Shown: piece by piece, positions 1-5,509 of the stretch
How the letters are laid out: every line of letters begins with the position of its first letter
Position numbering within the stretch: position 1 is the first letter of the stretch
From: JAVVHE01 sp032249695
Lineage (GTDB): Bacteria; Pseudomonadota; Alphaproteobacteria; Sphingomonadales; Sphingomonadaceae
Length of the DNA: 7,282 bases
Direction: 5' to 3'
Assembly: GCA_032249695.1 (NCBI GenBank)
Contig: JAVVHE010000034.1
Location: 1-7,282 of the forward strand
Program-made: the position numbers and the translations under genes
The notes under the pieces: generated by a model
Database searches by the model: none
What the model saw: the letters and a program-made list of their open reading frames with translations, nothing else
What the model was told of the DNA's origin: nothing

Positions 1-980
1 CGGCCGCGCGAGGGCGCGCGGCGGCGCTCGCCCGCTCCGCGCGCGCGCGGCGGCGGCCCGCGCAGCGCGCCCTCGGCCAGCCGCGCGAGCAGATCCCCCG
101 GCACCGCCGCCCGCGCAGCTGCGAGCACGAGCTCGGCCAGCTCCTCGGGCGTCGGCTCGCTCGTCTGCTCGCCGTCGCCGGGCTCTGCGGGCGAGGGCGA
201 CGGATGATGGGGCGGTGGTTCGTCGGCGCGTGGCTGTTCGGCGTCGGCCGGCGGCAACTGCGTCGCGCGAGGGCCGAGCACCAGCTCCGCCGCCGCGACG
301 AGGTCGGCGTCGGTCACTTCGGCGCGGCCGTGCAGCGCGGCGTGCGCGCGGGCGGCATAAAGCGCGAAACTGAGTGCCCGCGCCGAGCCGACCCCCAGCG
401 CCGCAGCCGTCCCCGCGAGCGCGGCGAGCTGTGCGTCGGTCGGCAGCGCCACCGCGCTGACTGCGAGCGGCTTGGCGGCAGCCGCGGGAGCCGCCCCGCC
501 GTCCAAGCCGTCCCCGCCGCACTCCACCCAGAGCCCGATGCGCTCCAGCAGCGCGGGCGGCGGGCGCTCCTCTTCGCTCGCGCCGTCGTCCAGCAGCAGC
601 AGGGCGAAGCGGGCTGGCGCGCTGAGGTCGGCGCTGTCATGGCGCGTCGCGATCGAGCCCACGTCCATCACCGCTGCGATCGCTCCGCCCAGCGTATCGG
701 GCATCCGCTCGGCGCCCGTCACCAGCAGCGCGCCGCCGTCGGCCTCGGCGAGCAGGCCCGGCCGCAGCACCGCGGCGCCAAGCGCCAGCGTCGCGCCCAG
801 ATCGAGGCCGCCGGTCAGCCGGTCATGGTCGATCATGGCGGGCAGCCGCCGCACCGGCAGCAGCTTGCCGAGCAGCTCCACCGCACGGTCGCGCTCGGGC
901 CCGCTCCCGCGCAGCCGCACGCCGCCGAGACCGGCGGGTTCGATCGCCAGCAAACGGGCTGCCAGCTCGGCGCGTGTCAT
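1..980 (-). CDS. bchD: Magnesium chelatase subunit D (N-terminal part, runs off left edge)
   Basis: Mg-chelatase (BchI-BchD-BchH) inserts Mg2+ into protoporphyrin IX; BchD is the non-hydrolysing AAA+ partner that forms a ring complex with BchI in the cytoplasm. The frame is open from ATG 980 to the edge, 326 codons. It begins MTRAELAARL. Residues about 20-155 are a degenerate AAA+ domain resembling BchI but without a Walker A: compare DHDRLTGGLDLGATL (51-65), GLLAEADGGALLV (75-87), PARFALLLLDDG (122-133) with the BchI equivalents. Residues about 180-235 are the helical AAA+ lid. From 243 to 280 there is a Pro/Glu/Asp-rich linker, then a basic Arg/Gly stretch (308-326). The integrin-I (VWA) domain with the MIDAS metal site expected at the C-terminus lies outside the window. 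The start overlaps the bchI stop in ATGA, so translation is probably coupled. Identification is firm from domain order and its place after bchI. Confidence 0.93.
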   Translation of the reverse strand, partial: MTRAELAARLLAIEPAGLGGVRLRGSGPERDRAVELLGKLLPVRRLPAMIDHDRLTGGLDLGATLALGAAVLRPGLLAEADGGALLVTGAERMPDTLGGAIAAVMDVGSIATRHDSADLSAPARFALLLLDDGASEEERPPPALLERIGLWVECGGDGLDGGAAPAAAAKPLAVSAVALPTDAQLAALAGTAAALGVGSARALSFALYAARAHAALHGRAEVTDADLVAAAELVLGPRATQLPPADAEQPRADEPPPHHPSPSPAEPGDGEQTSEPTPEELAELVLAAARAAVPGDLLARLAEGALRGPPPRARGAGERRRAPSRG

Positions 981-1978
981 CCGAACAGCTCGGCGGCGGC
1001 ACGTTCGATCCGCACGCCCGAACCCGTCTCGTCGAGCACGTTGCGCCGAAGCCGGTGCCTCAGCGCCATCGGCGCGACCGCCAGCATCTGCGCGCGCGTC
1101 ACCTCATGCCCGCGCTCCAGCGCCGCGAGTGCACGAGCGGCGCGCATGACCGTCAGCTCGCCGCGCAGACCGTCGGCGCCGACCGCCTGGCACAGCCGCG
1201 CCGCGTCGCCCAGTACCGCATCGGGCACGGTGACGCTCTCCAGCGCCTCGCGCCCCGCCGCGATCTGGCGCGCGACCTTGCGCTCCTCGCGCTTCCACAG
1301 TTCGGCGAACGCGCCCGGATCGCGATCGAACGAGTCGCGCCGCTTCAGGATCTCCACGCGCGCCGGGATCTCGGCGGGCGTCCGCACCTCCACCGACAGC
1401 CCGAAGCGATCAAGGAGCTGCGGCCTCAGCTCGCCCTCCTCGGGGTTGCCGCTGCCGACGAGCACAACGCGCGCCGGGTGCCGCACCGACAGCCCCTCGC
1501 GCTCCACCACATTCTCGCCCGACGCAGCCACATCGAGCAGCAGGTCGACGAGGTGGTCCTCCAGCAGGTTGATCTCGTCGATATACAGGAAACCCCGGTG
1601 CGCACGCGCGAGCAGGCCGGGTTCGAACGCCTTCTCGCCGCGGCCGAGCGCTGCCTCGATGTCGAGCGCGCCCACCAGCCGGTCCTCGGTCGCGCCCAGC
1701 GGCAGGTCGACGAATGGCACCGGCACCATGGCCGCCTTCGGTTTGGCGTGATGTTCGGGACAGTCGGCCGCGCGCTCGGGCTCGATATTATACCGGCAGC
1801 CCGCGATCACGCGCATCGGCGGCAGCAAGGCCGCCAGCGCGCGCGCCGCGGTCGATTTGCCCGTGCCGCGGTCTCCGAACACCAGCACCCCGCCAACGCG
1901 CGGGTCGATCGCAGCGATCAGCAGAGCGCGCTTCATTTCGTCCTGCCCGACGATCGCGCTGAATGGAAAAGCCCTCAC
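977..1978 (-). CDS. bchI: Magnesium chelatase ATPase subunit I
   Basis: BchI is the AAA+ ATPase that drives Mg2+ insertion into protoporphyrin IX, the branch point from heme to bacteriochlorophyll. From the GTG at 1978 the product is 333 aa, a usual BchI length. It opens VRAFPFSAIVGQDEMKRALL, the family's N-terminus. Visible motifs are Walker A GDRGTGKST (35-43), the VDLPLGATEDRLVGALDIE segment (90-108), Walker B FLYIDEINLL (130-139), HPARVVLVGSGNPEEGELRP with sensor 1 (168-186), and the arginine-containing QLLDRFGLSVEV (187-198). The C-terminal lid carries GADGLRGELTVMRAARALAALE. The frame stays open upstream to ATG 2068 and ATG 2167. Those extensions look unlike family members, so GTG 1978 is preferred on homology, although no good Shine-Dalgarno precedes any of the three. 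The stop overlaps the bchD start by 4 nt. A 24-bp imperfect palindrome sits just upstream and could control expression. Confidence 0.95.
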   Translation of the reverse strand: MRAFPFSAIVGQDEMKRALLIAAIDPRVGGVLVFGDRGTGKSTAARALAALLPPMRVIAGCRYNIEPERAADCPEHHAKPKAAMVPVPFVDLPLGATEDRLVGALDIEAALGRGEKAFEPGLLARAHRGFLYIDEINLLEDHLVDLLLDVAASGENVVEREGLSVRHPARVVLVGSGNPEEGELRPQLLDRFGLSVEVRTPAEIPARVEILKRRDSFDRDPGAFAELWKREERKVARQIAAGREALESVTVPDAVLGDAARLCQAVGADGLRGELTVMRAARALAALERGHEVTRAQMLAVAPMALRHRLRRNVLDETGSGVRIERAAAELFG

Positions 1979-1984
1979 GCATTG

Positions 1985-2008
1985 AAGCGTAAAGCGCGCT
2001 TGACGCTT
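1985..2008. promoter_or_regulatory. 24-bp near-perfect palindrome upstream of bchI
   Basis: On the minus strand the outer arms are AAGCGT and ACGCTT and the centre is the perfect 8-mer AGCGCGCT. Eleven of the twelve symmetric base pairs match. It lies 7-30 nt upstream of the bchI GTG at 1978, so it could be an operator dyad near the transcription start or a leader hairpin covering the ribosome entry region. It does not match the TGT-N12-ACA site of PpsR/CrtJ. If translation began at ATG 2068 instead, the palindrome would be inside coding sequence, which slightly weakens the regulatory reading. The symmetry is seen directly; the function is inferred. Confidence 0.5.
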
Positions 2009-2166
2009 GCGCCAGCGGGTTGCGCGGCCCGCTTCCCACGCTGCCGACGCCGTGTCATATTTCAACATCCGGTACGGTTCGTGCTGGGAGGGACACGCGG
2101 GCCGTTTGCTGGCGGTGACCCAAGGGCAATCAAGCCCGGGCCACCGGTGAGGGAGCCTGTGAGCCA

Positions 2167-2952
2167 ATGGTAATGACCGACGCGTCCGCGATTCCGCACG
2201 AGGCGCCGCGGGTGCGCCGCATCACCACCGCCGACGTCAACTGGGCGCTGAAGGCGGGGTGGGAGGATTTCAAAGCGAAACGCGGCGATTTGCTGCTGAT
2301 CGGGTTGCTCTACCCGGCGATCGGCGTGATCGCCGGCGTGTTCGCCTCGCGCGGCGACCTGCTGCCGTTGCTGTTTCCGGCGCTGGCGGGCGTGTCGCTG
2401 CTCGGCCCCGCCGCGGCGAGCGGCTTCTACGAGCTCGCGCGGCGGCGGGAGGAGGGGCTGCCCGTCGACTGGTGGAACTTCCTCGATCCGCTGAACGGCC
2501 GCAGCCGCGAGCCGCTGGCGATGCTGACGGTGATGCTCGGCGGCGTGTTCGCCGGCTGGCTGGCGGCGGCGTGGCTGATGTATCAGGGCACGCTCGGCGG
2601 CAGCGAGGCTGCGGGGATCAGCGGGCTGATCGACGCGGTGTTCAACACGCGCGCCGGGCTGGAGATGCTGGTGATCGGCAATATCGTCGGCTTTCTGTTC
2701 GCGGTGGCTGCGCTGGTGCTGGCGGTGGTGAGCTTCCCGATGGTGGTCGACAAGCCGGTCGATGCGGGGACGGCGGTGATGACCTCGATCCGCGCGGCGC
2801 GGGCCAACCCCGGCGCGGTCGCGGGCTGGGGGCTGCGCGTCGGCGCGCTATTGGTGCTCGGCGCGCTGCCGCTGCTGACCGGGCTCATCATCGTGCTCCC
2901 GTGGCTCGGCTACAGCACGTGGCATCTCTACACGAAGCTGGTGGAACGCTGA
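2167..2952 (+). CDS. DUF2189 multi-pass inner-membrane protein
   Basis: A 261-aa membrane protein of unknown function belonging to DUF2189. The family pattern is clear: RRITTADVNWALKAGWEDF near the N-terminus (17-35), LLGPAAASGFYELARRREEG (78-97), and the C-terminal SFPMVVDKPVDAG (189-201) followed by a final hydrophobic stretch ending WLGYSTWHLYTKLV. Hydrophobic segments are at about 42-60, 65-88, 117-139, 167-193 and 222-248, so five or six membrane passes; there is no cleavable signal peptide. GAGGGAG at 2149-2155, 11 nt before ATG 2167, favours this start over the ATG two codons later. The gene is divergent from bchI (188-nt gap to GTG 1978) and convergent with crtW (38-nt gap). No reaction can be assigned. 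Its place between pigment genes makes a membrane role in phototrophic cells conceivable, but DUF2189 proteins also occur in non-phototrophs. Confidence 0.88.
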   Translation: MVMTDASAIPHEAPRVRRITTADVNWALKAGWEDFKAKRGDLLLIGLLYPAIGVIAGVFASRGDLLPLLFPALAGVSLLGPAAASGFYELARRREEGLPVDWWNFLDPLNGRSREPLAMLTVMLGGVFAGWLAAAWLMYQGTLGGSEAAGISGLIDAVFNTRAGLEMLVIGNIVGFLFAVAALVLAVVSFPMVVDKPVDAGTAVMTSIRAARANPGAVAGWGLRVGALLVLGALPLLTGLIIVLPWLGYSTWHLYTKLVER

Positions 2953-2990
2953 GAGGCTGACGCCACCGGCGCTTCACCGGCCCGGCAGCT

Positions 2991-3746
2991 TCAGGCGTGC
3001 TGAGCTGCGGCCTTTGCGCGGACGTCGCTGCGGCGGCGGGGGAGCGCCCACCACGGCGTGTCGGGAAACAGGTGGTGTTCGTGGTGGTAGGCGCCGAAAT
3101 TATAGCAGGTGGCGACTGCGGCGGCCCGGCCCATGCTGTTCGATCGCGCGCGGTGGCGATCGGGGAAGGGCTCGTCGCGGTGGCGGTGCGGCAGATAGGT
3201 GCCGAAATAGAATAGCTGCAACAGCGCGGTGATCGCGGGGATTGCCCAGAACACGACGATGTTGCCGAGCCAAGCACCGCTCAGCTGGTAGATGATCGCC
3301 ACCAGCGTGATCCACGCGAGCTGGGTGTGATTGTAATAGCCGCCGAAGAATCGCCCCAGCCACGGCAGGAAGTGGCGCGGGCGGTGCGGATGAAAATCGG
3401 GATCGCCTTCCAGCCCCGCGTGCTTGTGATGGCGGAAATGCGCGTCGCGCAGCTGATCGAAGTTCATGCAGGCGTAGAGCGCCAGCGCAGCGCGCCCCGC
3501 CCAGCGGTTGAGCGCCGGGCGGCCGGGAGCAAAGCTTCCGTGCATCGCATCGTGCGCAACGATGAACAGCCCGGTCGAGGCCTCGGCCTGGATCAGAACC
3601 AGGATCGGCACGAGCCACAGCGGGTCCCGCGCGAAGTCCCAGAAAAAGATGCCGCCGATATGGATGGTGAGCCAAACCGCCAGCACCGCTGCGCCCAGCG
3701 CGACGCTGACGTGCGTGCGAGCGTGGTCGGCGGCAGCGGTTGGCAT
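2991..3746 (-). CDS. crtW: Beta-carotene ketolase (CrtW family, fatty-acid-desaturase fold)
   Basis: A 251-aa integral-membrane di-iron oxygenase that adds 4-keto groups to beta-ionone rings, giving echinenone/canthaxanthin or, on hydroxylated rings, astaxanthin-type carotenoids. The His clusters expected for the di-iron site are HDAMH (65-69), HFRHH (103-107), LPHRH (185-189) and HHEHH (221-225). Family-typical context includes GLFIVAHDAMHGSFAPGRP (59-77), LALYACMNFDQL (88-99) and LQLFYFGTYLPHRHRDEPFPDRHRARS (176-202). Hydrophobic segments lie at about 13-36, 43-64, 144-160 and 163-182. Length is normal for CrtW (about 240-260 aa). A general fatty-acid desaturase is less likely because of the FGTYLPHRH and ARS signatures. 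ATG 3746 gives a sensible N-terminus, with no convincing Shine-Dalgarno. It lies downstream of hisN on the same strand, but the 295-bp gap suggests its own promoter. Substrate and product cannot be read from sequence alone. Confidence 0.9.
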   Translation of the reverse strand: MPTAAADHARTHVSVALGAAVLAVWLTIHIGGIFFWDFARDPLWLVPILVLIQAEASTGLFIVAHDAMHGSFAPGRPALNRWAGRAALALYACMNFDQLRDAHFRHHKHAGLEGDPDFHPHRPRHFLPWLGRFFGGYYNHTQLAWITLVAIIYQLSGAWLGNIVVFWAIPAITALLQLFYFGTYLPHRHRDEPFPDRHRARSNSMGRAAAVATCYNFGAYHHEHHLFPDTPWWALPRRRSDVRAKAAAQHA

Positions 3747-4041
3747 GGGAGATGATTGGTCCCCCCTGTCCGCCAGCGCAAGGCGGCGCGAGGCCGCGAC
3801 TTTTGCGGCAGCCCGGCTGTGGCAATCTTGAAACCACGCGCGTGAGACGGGACCTTGGACGACATGAGCGCCACGAGCCGCGGGGTCGACTGCCGGTGGC
3901 CCGGCGGCCGCCGGGACCGCCCGGCCGCATGAGCGCGTCGATGGCGACGCACGGCGCGCGGTGACGAATCGCGAAGGATGAGCCGGCGCCGGTGCGTGCG
4001 CTCGCGGTCAACGTCAGCCAGCGCGATCTTGTACGTCGCGA
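3747..4041. other. Intergenic region between hisN and crtW with GC-rich palindromes
   Basis: This 295-bp stretch has no convincing gene. It holds a perfect 16-bp palindrome CCCGGCGGCCGCCGGG at 3900-3915, a perfect 10-bp palindrome CCGGCGCCGG at 3983-3992, and CGCGA/TCGCG arms (4022-4026 and 4036-4040) just after the hisN stop. The last could be a weak hairpin at the end of the hisN transcript, but no T-run follows. The crtW promoter should lie here; I see no clear -35/-10 pair. A TGT-N12-ACC sequence (3818-3835) resembles a PpsR/CrtJ site with one mismatch and is not called. Confidence 0.5.
3900..3915. repeat. Perfect 16-bp palindrome upstream of crtW
   Basis: CCCGGCGGCCGCCGGG reads identically on both strands. 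It lies about 155 bp upstream of the crtW start and about 125 bp beyond the hisN stop. It could be a cruciform or hairpin end of the hisN transcript or a protein-binding dyad. In DNA this GC-rich, palindromes of C and G arise more easily by chance, so the call describes the structure only. Confidence 0.55.
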
Positions 4042-4821
4042 TTAGCCGGCGGCGCCCTCGATCAGGCCGAGCGCGGCCTCGATCATCGACGCGTCGCCTG
4101 CCAGCAGGTCGGTGCGCCCGCCCGCTCCGACTCCGCGTCGTATCGTGCCGCCCGCGCCCATGATGACCGCCGCGGGTCCGTCGATGTCCCAGCGCTTCAG
4201 CCCGCACTCCACCACCAGGTCGATGCGCCCCGCCGCAACCATCGCCATCGCGTAGGCGTCGCAGCCCAGCCGCGCGAGCCGCGCCGACGCCGCGAGCCGC
4301 TGCCAGGCGGACCGTTCGGCCTCGCTCAGCAGCGCGGGGTCGGTCGTGTGCAGGATCGCTGCCGACAGCTCGGGGCAGGGGCGGGTGCGGAGCGGTGTCA
4401 CGTCGCCCAGATGGTGGAAGCAGCTGCCCATCCCCGGCCCGCCGATATAGACCTCGCCCAGGCACGGCTGCGCGATCACGCCCAGCACCGGGCGGCCCTG
4501 GTGGCAGAGGCCGATGAGCGTCGTCCACACCGGCAGCCCCGCGATGAAGGCGCGCGTGCCGTCGACCGGATCGAGCACCCAGACGAGATCGGCGTCGCCG
4601 CGGTCGTCGCCATATTCCTCGCCGACGATGCCGTGATCGGGATACGCCGCCTCGATCCGCCGCCTGAGCGCGGCCTCCGCCTCGCGGTCGGCGAGCGTCA
4701 CGGGGTCGAAGCGCTCGCCGCCCTTGTGCTCGGCGGTGACGCCTGCGCGGAAGCGCGGCAGCGTCTGCGCGGCGGCGATCGCTGCCAGCTCGCGCGCAAA
4801 AGGAATGAAGCTCTCGATCAT
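4042..4821 (-). CDS. hisN: Histidinol-phosphatase, inositol monophosphatase family
   Basis: A 259-aa Mg2+-dependent phosphatase that probably removes phosphate from L-histidinol phosphate, the penultimate stage of histidine synthesis, in the cytoplasm. The IMPase metal-site motifs are all present: FDPVTLADREAE (38-49), GIVGEEYG with Glu68 (64-71), WVLDPVDGTRAFIAGLPVWTTLIGL with Asp84/Asp87 (81-105), and RWDIDGPAAVIMGAGG with Asp212 (210-225). The HGIVGEE and DGTRAFIAGLP wording is closer to HisN-type than to SuhB/CysQ members, but inositol-1-phosphatase or another sugar-phosphate activity cannot be excluded. ATG 4821 is preceded by GCAGGCGACC, a weak Shine-Dalgarno. The gene begins 58 bp from the tRNA-Ala remnant. 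Before prophage integration it probably lay directly downstream of the complete tRNA gene on the same strand and may have shared its promoter. Confidence 0.86.
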   Translation of the reverse strand: MIESFIPFARELAAIAAAQTLPRFRAGVTAEHKGGERFDPVTLADREAEAALRRRIEAAYPDHGIVGEEYGDDRGDADLVWVLDPVDGTRAFIAGLPVWTTLIGLCHQGRPVLGVIAQPCLGEVYIGGPGMGSCFHHLGDVTPLRTRPCPELSAAILHTTDPALLSEAERSAWQRLAASARLARLGCDAYAMAMVAAGRIDLVVECGLKRWDIDGPAAVIMGAGGTIRRGVGAGGRTDLLAGDASMIEAALGLIEGAAG

Positions 4822-4879
4822 GGTCGCCTGCCTGCTAGCGGCGGGACCGGGTCACGTCATCAGCGGCGTGGGGCGGGCG

Positions 4880-4927
4880 TGGTGGAGCTGAGGGGAATCG
4901 AACCCCTGACCTCTGCAGTGCGATTGC
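4880..4927 (-). tRNA. Truncated tRNA-Ala(CGC), 3' part only (prophage attachment site)
   Basis: On the minus strand this carries an anticodon loop ATCGCAC (anticodon CGC), the 3' anticodon-stem strand TGCAG, variable loop AGGTC, a T-arm AGGGG-TTCGATT-CCCCT, the 3' acceptor strand CAGCTCC, discriminator A and encoded CCA. The matching 5' acceptor strand (GGGGCTG or GGAGCTG) and D-arm are absent from the upstream 80 nt, and the 5' anticodon strand keeps only its last three pairing bases (GCA). So this is not a functional tRNA. It is the 3' piece left when an element recombines in a tRNA gene; the intact copy should be at the far end of the prophage. Isotype is from the anticodon and A32-type loop; moderate certainty. 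Confidence 0.8.
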
Positions 4928-5020
4928 GCCAGACAGGGGTCAAAACGGCAGTATTCAGCCAGTTGAAAGCGGTGCACTCGAGGGAACAGCGCAAGAACAA
5001 CGGGTAGATCGAGCGAGTCG

Positions 5021-5059
5021 TCGCATCCAAATCGCATCCAAATCGCATCCAGGATGCGA
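5021..5059. repeat. Three tandem 11-bp repeats ending in a palindrome
   Basis: The unit TCGCATCCAAA occurs at 5021-5031 and 5032-5042, and as TCGCATCCAGG at 5043-5053. The last copy runs into an inverted copy, giving TCGCATCC-A-GGATGCGA (5043-5059). The period of 11 bp is close to one turn of B-DNA, so bound proteins would line up on one face. It lies about 95 bp from the tRNA att core. Tyrosine-recombinase arm sites and excisionase sites are typically short direct repeats at such a distance; this role is inferred. Confidence 0.7.
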
Positions 5060-5144
5060 CCAGCGATCGGCACGGGCTTGCTGCGGAGCGAACCGGCCGT
5101 TTACGGCTTGGGAGGTTTGCGGCGAGCATCTCGACACCCCCTAG

Positions 5145-5171
5145 CCCGTTTTTTTGCCGCAGAAAAAAGGG
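5145..5171. terminator. A/T-run imperfect inverted repeat, possible bidirectional terminator
   Basis: CCCG followed by seven T (5149-5155), a GCCGC centre, then AG, six-base A-run and GGG (to 5171) form an imperfect hairpin whose stem is mostly A:T. It is one of the few A/T-rich spots in the window and lies 130 bp past the last lysis gene. A GC stem directly before the T-run, as in a classical Rho-independent terminator, is not seen, so this is tentative. Confidence 0.3.
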
Positions 5172-5232
5172 TTCTTGGGCGGCGGTTTCGGCCGGAGAGC
5201 CCCGGGGATGGAGGCCCCCGCCGTCTCGATTG

Positions 5233-5247
5233 TGTCGTCGCACGACA
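5233..5247. repeat. Short perfect inverted repeat after the lysis operon
   Basis: TGTCGT-CGC-ACGACA has six-base perfect arms and a three-base loop. It lies 54 bp beyond the lipoprotein stop codon. It may be a transcript hairpin or a protein-binding dyad; there is no T-run beside it. Confidence 0.4.
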
Positions 5248-5300
5248 GTCCACCGCGAATGGCTGATTTCCGCCGTTCTCGCGTTCGCGCGGCGTGTCGG

Positions 5301-5501
5301 TCAGGGCGTGGAAGGCTTCATCGGCACCGGGCACGCGGCGGCGTGCAGTTCGCGGGCGAAAGCGACCAGCCGCTCGGCGTCGGATAGGCGCGCGGCAGCC
5401 CGATCGCAGCGTGTGGCGCCAGGGGTCTCGCACGCCGCGACCGCCAGCAGCGCGATGACCAAGCCAGCGCGCGCCAAGCCGCGAGCCATCGGGCCAGCCA
5501 T
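5301..5501 (-). CDS. Small phage lipoprotein downstream of endolysin
   Basis: A 66-aa predicted lipoprotein. Positive residues (Arg7, Arg11) precede a hydrophobic segment GLVIALLAVAAC (13-24) with lipobox VAAC and Cys24 as the lipidation site. After cleavage about 43 residues remain, with two more cysteines (32 and 57) and a Pro-rich end. It starts 8 nt after the endolysin stop; the GAGG formed at that stop (TGAGGCGGGCAATG) serves as Shine-Dalgarno, favouring ATG 5501 over ATG 5489. By position, last in a lysis cassette, it resembles the outer-membrane spanin Rz1, but no inner-membrane Rz partner is visible beside or within it. It could instead be an unrelated lipoprotein. Sequence family not recognised. 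Confidence 0.65.
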   Translation of the reverse strand: MAGPMARGLARAGLVIALLAVAACETPGATRCDRAAARLSDAERLVAFARELHAAACPVPMKPSTP

Positions 5502-5509
5502 TGCCCGCC

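Larger units (their letters stand above)
4928..5300. other. Non-coding prophage end between att core and lysis cassette
   Basis: These 373 bp contain no convincing gene; the open frames here lack family signal and Shine-Dalgarno sites, and one merely reads through the tRNA fragment. The region contains the 11-bp tandem repeats (5021-5053), a CAGGGGT at 4934-4940 that is inverted relative to ACCCCTG (4902-4908) in the tRNA T-arm, an A/T-run inverted repeat (5145-5171) and a short hairpin (5233-5247). This is what an attP arm region followed by the end of a late operon would look like. Confidence 0.55.

Noticed and set aside
2053..2067. TGT-N9-ACA dyad upstream of bchI
   Set aside because: Spacing is wrong for PpsR (12 nt needed) and it is not an FNR site.
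1979..2167. N-terminal extension of bchI to ATG 2068 or ATG 2167
   Set aside because: The extra residues do not look like family sequence, whereas GTG 1978 begins right at the conserved FPFSAIVGQ start. ATG 2068 is not fully excluded.
204..2173. Long plus-strand open frames opposite bchD and bchI
   Set aside because: They are antisense to two well-recognised genes; their translations are Arg/Ser/Ala-rich without motifs, as expected in GC-rich DNA.
2953..2990. Bidirectional terminator between the DUF2189 gene and crtW
   Set aside because: Only short CCGG self-complementary pieces and no T-runs are present in the 38 bp.
3818..3835. PpsR/CrtJ-like site upstream of crtW
   Set aside because: It reads TGT-N12-ACC, one mismatch from TGT-N12-ACA, with no second copy nearby; such a short pattern is expected by chance.
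3593..4528. Long minus-strand frame spanning the hisN-crtW gap
   Set aside because: It is out of frame within both hisN and crtW and is Arg/Pro-rich without motifs.
4348..5007. Plus-strand frame containing ELRGIEPLTSAVRLR
   Set aside because: This phrase is a well-known spurious translation of the complement of a tRNA-Ala gene; the remainder is antisense to hisN.
4860..5433. Minus- and plus-strand open frames between the tRNA fragment and the lipoprotein
   Set aside because: No family resemblance or Shine-Dalgarno; one reads through the tRNA fragment and the tandem repeats.
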